A DNA stretch of 64,000 bases, taken from Torreya grandis (Eukaryota; Streptophyta; Pinopsida; Cupressales; Taxaceae). The notes beneath the pieces were generated by a model. That model did not search any database and was not told the origin of the DNA. It saw only the letters and a program-made list of their open reading frames with translations. Within the stretch, counting starts at the first letter, position 1; every line of letters starts with the position of its first letter. Below are positions 12,023-22,000 of this stretch, one piece after another. The DNA lies in NCBI GenBank assembly GCA_037957365.1, contig JARHVA010000158.1, positions 1,391,501 through 1,455,500 of the forward strand. The letters are read 5' to 3'. The position numbers and the translations under genes are program-made.

Positions 12023-12877
12023 TGTTAAGCACAAGCTTATACTGAGAGGGGGGGTGAATCAGTATAAGATATTTTTTTTCACTTTCAACTATTAATCTTA
12101 AATCCAAAACCTCAAATTACTCCACAATTAATATATTCAAAGCAATCAAAGAATACAATGCAAAACCACACAATGCAAATAGACACAAATTTGCGTGGAA
12201 ACCCTTTCAGGAAAAACCACGGAGAAATTCTCTTAATATAAATATTCGTAGGCACCAACCTACAGGAGCACCTACCCCAAAAACAATTTTGTAGGCACCA
12301 ACCTACAGGAGCACCAACCCCTTTCACCGAGTACCAACTCAGCAAGAGACACCAATCTCTTCAAAACAAAGGCACCAACCTTCTCAAAAAAAAAACACTC
12401 TTCTATCTCAAATTTGTTGTCAAAACAACAAATGATAGAACACTTGCTTTATCTCCTTTCGATTCGATATACACTTGAGTGTTTTCGCTGCTATACTCTT
12501 CCTTATACTTGCTAGTTTTTTCCTTTTACTATTCTCACAAAAATTTGCTTTTAAAAATTTTGCTCTTCTTTTGTATCTTCCACTTTCGAATCTACACTTT
12601 TGCCATTCGTTATGCACTTATTTATAACCCACGAAAAGCCACAAATTAAGGTCATGCCTCTTCAAGTGAAAAGGTCCATTCGAACGGTCACAACTCCTCC
12701 CAATAGGTCGGCCAAGGTTGACAATTCCGTTCACTTCCGTCGACATTTCCATTCACTTCCGTCGACATTTCCGTTCACTTCCGGCGATAATTTCATTCAC
12801 TTCCGTTACAATTCCGTTTGACATTTCCATTCATATCCGTTACAATTCCTTTGACATCAATGACAATTATTCCAACA
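12023..12877. mobile_element. Solo LTR of a copia family, with 5-bp TSD
   Basis: It begins TGTTAAGCACAAGC and ends TGACAATTATTCCAACA. Both ends match the LTR ends of the element at 2330-7103 (TGTTAAGCACGG ... TTTCCAACA), and it carries a related GGCACCAACCTACAGGAGCAC minisatellite. The 5-bp duplication AATAG is exact at 12018-12022 and 12878-12882, and no interior or second LTR is present. It is thus a single LTR left by recombination between two LTRs. Middle sequence differs strongly from 2330-3447, so it is a different subfamily. Confidence 0.9.
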
Positions 12878-13044
12878 AATAGGTCTTTCTCATGGTTCCC
12901 AACACATGATAAATCTACACTAAAATATTTACACGCCTCAACTGGACATGACTAACAACATAACTCCCAACTCCAAGTCAAAGTAGCCAAAATCTCATAG
13001 TCATCGAATGTCAAAATGAGCACTATGTAAAATGGGGTCTTACA

Positions 13045-13060
13045 TCCCCCTCCCCTTATG
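13045..13060 (-). other. Polypurine tract of chromovirus
   Basis: The minus strand reads CATAAGGGGAGGGGGA directly before the LTR start TGTAAGACCCC. It lies just downstream of the chromodomain end. Confidence 0.8.
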
Positions 13061-13089
13061 CAAACTTCCTCTTGGAAGTCACTAAAAAA

Positions 13090-13244
13090 GGTGAGGGTGC
13101 CGAACCCTCAAAGGTGCAGCGTCTTCCCAAGTAGCTATTGATTCATCATATTTGTCCCACTAGACCTTGACTTGGTCCAGGTCTTTGCCTCGAAGGGCCA
13201 GCGTCCTGTGCGCTATAATCCTAACGGGCTCCAAAATCAAAGCT
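13090..13244 (-). pseudogene. Chromodomain at integrase C-terminus (distal part)
   Basis: The minus strand reads LILEPVRIIAHRTLALRGKD, then LDQVKV, a stop in place of the next residue, then WDKYDESIATWEDAAPLR. The pattern (R-x-L-R-x-K, QVKV-x-W, E-x-ATWE) is that of integrase-linked chromodomains of plant chromoviruses, which tether the integration complex to marked histones. The upstream end is interrupted by the TRIM-like array; coding resumes at 15949 beyond the duplicated AAGCT. Confidence is good because the motif run is continuous across the join. Confidence 0.75.
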
Positions 13245-15948
13245 TGTAATGTCCCGTTCGGCGTTGGGGGTGGTCCCCTCGCCAAGCGGAACCGGCTCTG
13301 GGGAGAGGTCCCCTCTCTGTCGGGTTAGCCCTGGTTGGCCCTCGCCTCGACGGTCCTTCGATGGCTAGCCATATAGGGGTCTGGAAGAGGACCCAAATCA
13401 TCTCGGGACTTTTGGTGTGACGGCCAGTCCTTAGTGGTATCAGAGCCAAGGTCTCGAGGTCGAGACTCTCTTGGGCGAGCGGACTGTAATGTCCCGCTAG
13501 GCGCTAAGGGTGGTCCCCTCGCCTAGCGGAACCAGCCCCGAGGGGGTGGTCCCCTCTCGGTTGGGTTAGCCTTGGTCGGCCCTCGCCTCAACGGTCCTTC
13601 GGTGGCTGGCCATATAGGGGTCTGGAAGAGGACCCAAATCATCTCGAGACTTTTGGTGTGACAGCCGGTCCTTAGTGGTATCAGAGCCAAGGTCTCGAGT
13701 TCGAGCCCTGTGGAGGGCAGTGGGGATGTTCCCCCCGCTTAGGGGTTGGGCCCCCACGAGGGTTGTTCCCTTTGAGCAGGTGCGTTGGCTCGACGGTCCT
13801 TCGGTGGCTGGCCATATAGGGGTCTAGAAGAGGACCCAAATCATCCCGGGACTTTTGGTGTGACGGCCAGTCCTTAGTGGTATCAGAGCCAACGTCTCAA
13901 GGTCGAGACTCTCATGGGCGAGCGGAATGTAATGTCTCGCTCGACGTTAGGGGTGGTCCCCTCGCCAAGCGGAACCGGCTCCAGGGGGTGGTCCCCTCTC
14001 GGTCAAGTTAGCCCTAGTCGGCCCTCGCCTCGACGGTCCTTCGGTGGCTGGCCATATAGGGGTCTGGAAGAGGACCCAAATCATCCCGGGACTTTTGGTG
14101 TGACAGCCAGTCCTTAGTGGTATTAGAGCCAAGGTCTCGAGGTCGAGACTCTCCTGGGCGAGCGGACTGTAATGTCCCGCTAGGCGCTGGGGGTGGTCCC
14201 CTCTTGATCGGGTTAGCCCTGGTCGGACCTTGCCTCGACGGTCCTTCGGTGGCTGGCCATATAGGGGTCTAGAAGAGGACCCAAATCATCCCGGGACTTT
14301 TGGTGTGACGGCCAGTCCTTAGTGGTATCAGAGCCAAGGTCTCAAGGTCGAGACTATCCTGGGCGAGCGGACTATAATGTCCCACTCGACGTTGGGTGTG
14401 GTCCCCTCACCAAGCAGAACCGGCTCGGGGGGGGTCCCCTCTCGGTCAGGTTAGCCCTGGTCGGCCCTCGCCTCGACGGTCCTTCGGTGGTTGGCCATAT
14501 AGGGGTCTGGAAGAGGACCCAAATCATCCTGGGACTTTTGGTGTGATGGCCAGTCCTTAGTGGTATTAGATCCAAGGTCTCGAGGTCGAGACTCCCCTGG
14601 GCGAGCGGACTGTAATGTCCCGCTAAGCGCTGGGGGTGGTCCCCTCGCCTAGCGGAACTGGCCTCGAGGGGGTGATCCCCTCTCGGTAGGGTTAGCCCTG
14701 GTCGGCCCTCACCTCGACGGTCCTTCGGTGGCTGGCCATATAGGGGTCTGGAAGAGGACCCAAATCATCCCGGGACTTTTGGTGTGATGCCCAGTCCTTA
14801 GTGGTATCAGAGCCAAAGTCTCGAGGTCGAGACTCTCCTGGGCGAGCGGACTGTAATGTCCCTCTCAGTGTTGGGGGTGGTCCCCTCGCCAAGCAGAACC
14901 AGCTCCGGGGGGTGGTCCCCTCTCGGTCGGGTTAGCCCTGGTCGGCCCTCGCTTCGACGGTCCTTCGATGGCTGGCCATATAGGGGTCTGGAAGAGGACC
15001 CAAATCATCTCGGGACTTTTGGTGTGACGGTCAGTCCTTAGTGGTATCAGAGCCAAGGTCTCAAGGTCGAGACTCTCCTGGGCTCAAAGGGCACAACCCT
15101 CGTGGGGCCCAGCCCCTAAGGACTGGCCGTCACACCAAAAGTCCCGAGATGATTTGGGTCCTCTTCCAGACCCCTATATGGCCAGCCACCGAAGAACAGT
15201 CGAGCTGACGCACCTGCTCAAAGAGAACAACCCTCGTGGGACCCAGCCCCTAAGCGGGGGGAACATCCCCACCGCCCTCCACAGGGCTCGAACTCGAGAC
15301 CTTGGCTATGATACCACTAAGGACCGGCCGTCACACCAAAAGTCCCGGGATGATTTGGGTCCTCTTCCATACCCCTATATGGCCAGCCACCGAAGGACCG
15401 TCAAGGCGAGGGCCGACCAGGGCTAACCTGACCGAGAGGGGACCACCCCTCCAAAGCCGGTTCCGCTTGGCGAGGGGACCACCCCCAACGCCGAGCGGGA
15501 CATTACAGTCCGCTCGCCCAAGAGAGTCTCGACCTCGAGACCTTGGCTCTAATACCACTAAGGACTAGCCGTCACACCAAAAGTCTCGAGATGATTTGGG
15601 TCCTCTTCCAGACCCCTATATGGCCAGCCACTGAAGGACTGTCGAGCCGACGAACCTGCTCAGAGGGAACAACCTTCGTGGGGCCCAGCCCCTAAGTGGG
15701 GGGAACATCCCCACCGCCCTCCACAGGGCTCGAACTCGAGACCATGGCTCTGATACCACTAAGGACTGGTCGTCACACCAAAAGTCCCGAGATGATTTGG
15801 GTCATCTTCCAGACCCCTATATGGCCAACCACCGAAGGACCGTCGAGGCGAGCGCTGACCAGGGCTAACCCGACCGAGAGGGGACCACCCCCCGGAGCCG
15901 GTTCTGCTTGGCGAGGGGACCACCCCCAACGCCGAGCGGGACATTACA
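13245..15948. mobile_element. Palindromic tandem array of TRIM-like LTR units
   Basis: Plus-orientation units start TGTAATGTCCC (or close variants) at 13245, 13495, 13928, 14168, 14373, 14611 and 14852, with a variant unit near 13710 (GGGGATGTTCCCCCC). Each has a ~190-bp LTR-like part ending CCAGTCCTTAG, then TGGTATCAGAGCCA, identical to a tRNA-Met PBS. About 45 bp follow, ending GGGCGAGCGGAC. From about 15082 the same sequence runs in inverted orientation, with ACATTACA ends at 15507 and 15948. The whole block is flanked by exact AAGCT at 13240-13244 and 15949-15953. Unit size, PBS and lack of coding fit terminal-repeat retrotransposons in miniature. Confidence 0.8.
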
Positions 15949-15953
15949 AAGCT

Positions 15954-16570
15954 CCATCGGTCTCGACCTGCAAGGCCGTCCAATCCAATACATGAGCAAT
16001 GTTAGATACATATTGATGCAAAACTAATACATGAAATAAATCGTGAACATGAGAGAGGCTAGGTGGCAAGGCCAGTCAATAAGTTAATGGGCCAACGGTC
16101 TTCAAGATCTCGAATGGCCCTACAAAGCGAGGTGCCAACTTCGAACCTTTTCCAAATGGATCAGACTCTAATTGGGTCTCACTCTCAAGAACACCTTGTC
16201 ACCAACATTGAAATGTCAATCGATTCTCTTGGCATTAGCATACTTCTTTTGCCAATTCTTGGCAGCCTCAAGGTGTTGCTATTAACCACTTGCCACTCCA
16301 TGTCTTCTAACATCGCAAGGCCAATCACAATTATATCCTCAAGTCTATCCCAACTCAGTGGAGTTCTACAGACCCGGCCTTACAAAGCCTGGAAAGGTGT
16401 CATCTTAATTGAACTATGATCGCTATTATTGTAAGCAAATTCAACAAGATACAAATAGTTCTCCCAACAAGATTATTGGTCCATAAAATACATGCGGAGC
16501 ATGTCTTCAAGAACCTAATTGACTCTCTCAGTCTGTCCATCAGTCTTGGGATGGTAGGAAGTACTGAAAT
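15954..16570 (-). pseudogene. Integrase C-terminal part and start of chromodomain
   Basis: Broken minus-strand frames read YHPKTDGQTERVN (about 16530), then ALYGRVCRTPLSWDRLED (about 16330-16390), a decayed GPF-like stretch (about 16080-16150), and LQVETDGA running into the TRIM insertion. These are the catalytic-core end and C-terminal segments of a Ty3/gypsy integrase. Several frameshifts and stops are present. Confidence 0.7.
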
Positions 16571-16574
16571 TGAG

Positions 16575-17162
16575 CTACGTGCCCAATGCCTTCAGCAAAG
16601 AAGTCCAGAAGTGTGAAGTATACACCGGATCTCTATCTGAAATAATCTGACGAGGAATCCCGTGCAATCTAACAATGTCATCCAAGAAAACTCTTGCCAC
16701 TGAGGTGGCATTGTAGGTAGTTTTCGTGAGAGAAAATTGGACTACTTTAGTCAACTTATCCACAGTGACCATAATCGCATCATGATGATATGACGAAGTA
16801 GGCAAACCTACAATGAAATCCATGGAGATAGTATCCCATTTCCATTCTGGGATCTCATGAGGATATAACAATCCTACAGGATGTTGGTGCTCGGCCTTTA
16901 TCCTTTGGCACTCCAGACAATGGGCTACACAATCAGCAATATCACGCCTCAAACCGGCCCAATGATACAATTATCTTAACTCAGCATGCATCTTTTTAAC
17001 TCTAGGGTGCACTTGGTAAGGAGCTCTATGAGATTCAAACAAAATTAGCTCACGCAAGCCACCTACTGATGGAATATAGATATGTCGTTTATGGCACAAA
17101 AGGCCATCTGGCTCAAGATAATAATCTTCAAACTTACTTTTCAAATTCAAACTAGAATCCAA
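16575..17162 (-). pseudogene. Ty3/gypsy integrase: zinc-binding and catalytic core
   Basis: The block at 16971-17162 reads ESHRAPYQVHPRVKKMHAEL, where the HHCC zinc finger has its histidines; the cysteines follow as CVAHCLECQRIKAEHQHPVG after one stop. The core continues with WKWDTISMDFIVGLP (first catalytic Asp in MDFI) and HGIPRQIISDRDPVYTSHFW (second Asp in SDRD). The enzyme would join element cDNA to host DNA. The frame is interrupted at least once, at about 16968, so it is non-functional as read. Confidence 0.85.
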
Positions 17163-17168
17163 CAGCTG

Positions 17169-17660
17169 TCACACTTCCTTATAGAGGTTGTCTTCCAGAA
17201 GCTGCTTCAAAATATGACTTCGCAAGTTAGTATGCAAACTTATTGCTGCCAACTCGTGGTGCCTCCTACTTAAGGCATCAGCAACTACGTTTTCCTTTCC
17301 TTTGATATACAAAATTTCACAATCATATTTGCACAGCAGTTCCATCCAACAGCTTTGACGTGCATTGAGATTAGGTAGATTGAATAGATACAACAAACTC
17401 AAGTGATTTGTCTTTAGAACAAAGTGATGACCAAGCAAGAAGTGTCGCCACCTTAGACATGCATGAATAATAGTTGCAAATTCTAAATCATGCGTGGGAT
17501 ATTTCAACTCATAATCCTTGAGTTTCAAAGACTCATGCTATCACTCTGCCATCCTGCACGAGTATAGTTCCCAACCCTACTTTTAATGCATCAGTGCAAA
17601 TGAAGAATTCTCCCGTAGGATTAGGTATAGCTAAAATAGGAGCACTAGTGAGTCGTTCCT
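17169..17660 (-). pseudogene. RNase H domain of chromovirus pol
   Basis: At 17530-17660 the minus strand reads LTSAPILAIPNPTGEFFICT then DALKVGLGTILVQDGRVIA followed by a stop. The open frame 17169-17528 continues ELKYPTHDLEFATIIHACLR, WRHFLLGHHFVLKTNHLSL and GKENVVADALSRR. This is the gypsy RNase H order, with conserved T-D-A (first Asp), the E in HDLE, and VADALSR at the end. Stops within and before the frame mark it as decayed. The enzyme degrades the RNA strand during reverse transcription. Confidence 0.85.
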
Positions 17661-18430
17661 TCAATAATTGGAAGGCTTCCTCACACTCAGTTGTCCAAAC
17701 AAATTTCTTTCTCTTCCTCTAAAACAAAGTAATGGGATTTGCAATGTGAGAGAAATTCTCAACAAAGCGTCTATAATATCCTACCAAACCCATGAAGCTA
17801 CGAACCTCTACAACGTTTGTGGGCGCCGACCATTCCAAAATGGCACGAATCTTAGAGGGGTTCACAGAAATTCCTCCCCATAAGATGATGTGCCCAAGCC
17901 TCAGACTATGCAAAAGCACACTTCTTCAAGTTGTCAAACAATTGGTTTTCTCTCGAAACCTACAGGTCTTGTCTCAAATGGTCCTCATGTTCTTCCTCAT
18001 TTCATGAATAGATCAAGATATCATCAAGAAATATTAACACAAAATGGTCCAAGTGAGTGTGAAACACTCCATTCACAAGACTCAAACATTGTTGGGGCAT
18101 TGGTCAACCCAAAAGGTACAACTATAAATTCATAATGCCCATATTGTGTCTGAAACGCAGTCTTGTGAATATCAAGCTCTACAATACACAACTGTTGATA
18201 TCCAGATTTCAAGTCTATCTTGGACAACACCTTGGCTCCTCGCTTATGATCAAACAAATCATTAATTCTAGGCATGGGATAATGATTCTTGATTGTTATC
18301 TTGTTCAATTGGCAGTAGTCCACACACAATTGAAGGGATCCATCCTCTTTCACGAAGATGACTGGTGCTCCCCATAGGGACACACTAGGACAAATCAAAA
18401 TTTTCTCAAGCTACATCTTGAGTTCACATA
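17661..18430 (-). pseudogene. Reverse transcriptase of chromovirus
   Basis: The open frame 18024-18398 contains [50 protein letters not shown] and [12 protein letters not shown]. These are RT motifs in correct order: the first catalytic Asp is in KIDLKSGY, and VPFGLTNAP is typical of gypsy. The second catalytic box is readable in another frame as [11 protein letters not shown] at about 18000-18040, so a frameshift separates them. The connection region at 17719-17919 has [20 protein letters not shown] and [16 protein letters not shown]. The protein is broken by at least two frameshifts. Confidence 0.9.
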
Positions 18431-18665
18431 AATTAGGTGTGGTCATCCGATATGGTGCTTTCGAGATGGGCTCAGTGCCTAGTATTAAGTTAATCTAAAA
18501 ATCCATCTCCCTCGGAGGGGGCACACCTAGCAATCCATCAGGAAATACATCGAAAAAATCCCACAAAAAAGGATGGTCATCTAGAGAAGCCTTCTCTAAC
18601 TCATCCGACCTATCACTTACCAAGATAGCAAACAACTGACAACCCTTCTGCATGCTTTTGTTGAG

Positions 18666-19055
18666 CTACATCACATAAATCATACCAAGGGAAACGGGTC
18701 TCTTGACTACATCTATCACCATAGAAGTCCCAAGGTTATCTACACACTCAATAACCTTGTCATGGCAATCCAACTTGGCTTGATGAGCCATAAGCCAATC
18801 CATTCCTAAGACAACCCCATAGGTGCCTACAGGGATAATGCACAAGTCCACCGTGGTGGAAAAGTAACCAAGGTCTAAAACACAACTGCTCACCAATGAG
18901 CTAACGGACATCTTGGCTCCTGTGGCCAACTCCACTACCCAACTTTCTAACTGCCTAAAAACCACCAACTCACAACAGTCCACAATAGCAGGGGAAATAA
19001 AGGAGTCTGAAGCTTCTAAGTCAAATAATATAGTTAGATGAACTCTATTAATCAT
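18666..19055 (-). pseudogene. Aspartic protease of chromovirus
   Basis: The open minus frame shows ILFDLEASDSFISPAIV, where D-L-E-A replaces the usual D-S-G-A, so the catalytic motif appears mutated. It is followed by YGVVLGMDWLMAHQAKLDC, the conserved second half of chromovirus proteases. The position between CCHC gag and RT is as expected. About 230 bases of broken sequence link it to RT. It is probably inactive because of the changed active-site triplet. Confidence 0.8.
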
Positions 19056-20490
19056 ACATGTAGTCTCAATGATCGTTGCCTAGTGCTCAGCTTGGTGGTC
19101 ATCCATCGTTGCATAAATCTTGTATCTTCAACCCACGTCACCAACTGTTTGCTCTGACATTGGGGCCTTTTGCCGATTACAGTTGATGGTCCTAGTGGAC
19201 AATCACGTGCATAATGATCAGGGGATCCGCAGGTAAAACACACACATCTTCGATAGTCTCGCCTTGAAGGGGCTCTAGTTGATATTTGATCGACTGATGT
19301 TGTCGATCCTGATGGTCTCGTCTGTGCTGACTGTGAAGTTCATGCAGGTCCTGTCTGCTGACAATCCTAAGGTCTAGCCTCACCTTGTCTCTGACGCTAT
19401 CTCTCAAACCGGTCTCTGTCCCAGTCACGACCAAAACGGTTACTCTCTTACTGTTGCTGAGGGGGTCTAGAGTTGGATTGAGTTGTTCTCCAACCTCCCC
19501 TAGGTGCAAGCTGCACACCTAGCGACCTTGAGTCATGTTGAGATTGCATTCTGCCTCGAAATTTCTCCCAAGCATCCTAAGTCTTTCCTTGAGACTCCTC
19601 GATCAAATAGGCCTTTTCAACTATTGTTGCCAAGGTTATGGGAGCTAAAATGCACATTGCGCCAGTGAGCTCCAAATTCAGGCCTCTAATAAACCTATTT
19701 TCTTGGATAGTCTCATCCGTATAACCTTGCACATATCTAATTAAGTCCAAAAAACGACACTCATATTGTGCCACAATGCCACTCCCCTGTCGAAGGTCAT
19801 GAAACTCATCTACCTTCTTTTGAATATACCAAGGGGATAACTAACAGGGTCTAAAATGCTCCTCAAATAGTTTCCACGTGAGGGAAGTTGGTGTCAAGTG
19901 GAGATTTTGCTCTTTTCCTTCCCACCACATCTTAGTTGCATCTCTAAGAAGGGGGGTTCCCAAACAAGCCTTTCTGTTGGTGTCACAATCGTACAAAGTG
20001 AAACATTCTCTCATGCTTGCCAACCAAGCCTCTGCTGCAAATCCTTCCTGAGTACCATCAAAGTCGGAGGATGTAGTCTAATGAAGTCTTTTACTAAGTT
20101 TCCAAGTGCAGGCCTAGGAGGACGGTCTAAGTCTCGTCTCCTCTGACGCTCACCTCAATGATTGAACTCACCTTGGTCACCCTCTGAATGGTGATGAGGA
20201 CTTCGAGACCTCTCTCTCTCTCAACTGATTTTTTATCATCCTGGGAGTGCTATGGAGAGTGTCTCTCAGCCTTGTGTTGTAAAATATCTCTCATCTATTG
20301 CATGGCTAAGAGGAGTTGGGGTCTTATTTCATTCAGCCCCAGCTGATTGGGAGGCTCGTGCTCACCAATTTCATTGTTATTTTGACGTGTTCGACGTTCT
20401 CGCCTCATTTTGCACATCAATAGGATAGACATTAGAGTCCATGTGGAAACTAGAAAGCCACAGAACAATTCTATATGCCTAGAGCTCTCG
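19052..20490 (-). pseudogene. Gag of chromovirus, fragmented
   Basis: Going N to C on minus: a charged N-terminal piece (20295-20420, MRRERRTRQNNNEIGEHEPP); the capsid pieces KACLGTPLLRDATKMWWEGK (19841-20023) and MAQYECRFLDLIRYVQGYTD then ENRFIRGLNLELTGAM (19577-19774), both typical of the retrotransposon gag family; a basic linker (19192-19518); and the knuckle CFTCGSPDHYARDC at about 19200-19240. Each piece sits in a different frame or is separated by stops. Confidence 0.8.
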
Positions 20491-20503
20491 GTGCAGTAAC
20501 CCA

Positions 20504-20515
20504 GGCTCTGATACA
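20504..20515 (-). other. Degenerate primer-binding site of chromovirus
   Basis: The minus strand reads TGTATCAGAGCC, one base short of the standard TGGTATCAGAGCC. It lies just upstream of gag as expected. Beyond it no sequence matching the 11576-13044 LTR could be seen, so the 5' LTR is lost or too diverged. Confidence 0.5.
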
Positions 20516-20767
20516 TAACCCATATCTTATGCACAGGCGTTGGAACTCTATCCTCTTGACGTTTGAGTTTCAATTACCCTCTGCTATGTCTACGGTTATT
20601 CTAGGTCCTTACCCACTCTTCCAAGTATACGCATGCTTTGTTGTTCTGACCTTGTTTGTATCTTAGTCTATTGAGAGAAAGAGGGTTGTTATAGGTCATC
20701 CTTGCACATACAACTTTTTCCTAGAGAAACTCACAGTAATGTTGGGATTTTCAATTAGCTGTCTAAT

Positions 20768-21083
20768 AGATAAGAGATTTTTATTCATGCTAGAACATAT
20801 CTAACATTCCTTGTTAAAAAAATTTCGCATTACTCAACACTATGCAAATATCCCCCATCCCCTCTACTGCATGTGAGTACCCATCAACGAATGAAATTGA
20901 GTTAAAAAAATTTGTACTTGTAGTTAGATAAGAGATTATTATTCATGCTAAGAACATATCTAACATTCCTTATTAAGAATTTTTCGCATTACTTAACATT
21001 ATGCAAGTATCTCCTATCCCCTCTACAGCATGTGACTACCAATCAATGAATGAAACTGAGTTAAAAAAATTTGTACTTGTAGT
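20768..21083. repeat. Tandem duplication, 168-bp unit
   Basis: AGATAAGAGATTTTTATTCATG... at 20768-20935 recurs at 20936-21083 with about 90% identity by eye. Both copies end with GTTAAAAAAATTTGTACTTG. The second copy runs into the truncated end of the copia gag-protease fragment, so the duplication lies at or over the deletion edge of that element. Confidence 0.85.
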
Positions 21084-22000
21084 AAATTTTACATACTGGT
21101 CCTTATGACATGTGAAATGTTTAGATGCACCAAAATCAAAGAACCAACAATTGGTAGCACTATCATTCAAGTATGATGCCATGAGGACATACTCTTCCTC
21201 AGAATCCCATTCATCTTCGACTGCTGCCACATTTGTCTGACCTTTGTTGGGAAGATTATATAGTCGCTTCCAGCAAACCTTTTTGACATGACCGACCTTA
21301 TGACAGTAATAACATTTCACCTAGTATTTGGAAGATGATTCGCCAAAGATAAGTCTCCACTTCCTCTTTGACTAAGCAACAAATGCACTCTCTATCTGTC
21401 CAGAACTAGACTCATTTATCTGTGTCTGCATGCATTCCTTCTATAGCAAAATGGAATTGACATGATCAAAGGTCAAGGTCTGGCTTTTTGCAATCAAGTA
21501 TAATGCCTCCACAAATAATTCATAGGAAGGAATCAAGTTGTTTAGAACAAGGGCAACCAAGTCATTGTCATCCACACTTTTGTTTATGGCAGCGAGCTGG
21601 TCTCAGAGATTTTTGATCCAAAGAAAATGTTTTGACAAGGACCCACCCTCATCCACCTTTGCGGAAAATAGTGAATTCTTCAGGTACAAGACTTGGATTT
21701 TCTATGAAGTTTGATATTCGTCTTGGAGAGTGGTCCAAAGATCACTTGCCACAGTGGCACTCTAGATCTCAGGGATTAAATCATCTGAAACAGATAATTT
21801 TAATAGAAGTAGAGCCTCCTTATGATGTTTGTCATAGTCGAAAGGTTTTGTAATAGTGCTTAATTCCTTCTTTAGAATAATTTGACTGCAATCTCGATAC
21901 TCCACAATCATGAGTATCTTGTGAACCCAGATGTTATCATTCTAGCTAGTTAGTTCATGTGCTTCTAGCATAACAAATTTTTGAATACTAACAATTATTT
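21036..22000 (-). pseudogene. Copia gag-protease remnant
   Basis: The open minus frame 21036-21320 holds the zinc knuckle CYYCHKVGHVKKVC, then EEEYVLMASYLND and CWFFDFGASKHFTCHKDQY, the copia protease site with DFGA in place of DSGA. Upstream on minus, broken frames at 21340-21650 read DQLAAINKSVDDNDLVALVL then NNLIPSYELFVEAL, a UBN2-type capsid segment. Integrase and RT are absent; the element is truncated just after the protease, near 21030. Confidence 0.8.

Larger units (their letters stand above)
11576..13044 (-). repeat. 3' LTR of chromovirus, with two insertions
   Basis: The right edge is fixed by the PPT: on minus, CATAAGGGGAGGGGGA is followed by TGTAAGACCCCATTTTAC. The proposed left edge is TGTAACATCCC at 11576, the inverted counterpart of TGTAAGACCCC. 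Removing the MITE with one TSD copy (375 bp) and the solo LTR with one TSD copy (860 bp) leaves about 234 bp, a plausible short chromovirus LTR. I could not confirm the left edge by alignment because the partner LTR is not recognisable. Confidence 0.55.
11576..20515 (-). mobile_element. Decayed chromovirus (Ty3/gypsy) retrotransposon
   Basis: Read on the minus strand from about 20500 down to 13090, the sequence gives gag, a CCHC knuckle, protease, RT, RNase H, HHCC-type integrase and a chromodomain. This is the order of a chromovirus. A PPT and a short LTR follow at 13044-11576. Stop codons and frameshifts are scattered through it, so no protein can be made. The right-hand (5') LTR is not recognisable beyond the PBS-like site at 20504-20515. 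Later insertions are a TRIM-like array (13245-15948) in the chromodomain, plus a solo LTR and a MITE inside the left LTR. Confidence 0.8.

Noticed and set aside
13435..15060. Repeated TGGTATCAGAGCC resembling parts of tRNA genes
   Set aside because: These are primer-binding sites complementary to the tRNA-Met 3' end; no cloverleaf or pol III boxes surround them.
13237..15983. Many 60-100-codon frames on both strands
   Set aside because: They are the same GC-rich TRIM-like unit translated repeatedly; frames overlap on both strands and have no domain.
20516..20767. 5' LTR of the chromovirus
   Set aside because: Sequence next to the PBS-like site shows no alignable match with the proposed 3' LTR at 11576-13044.
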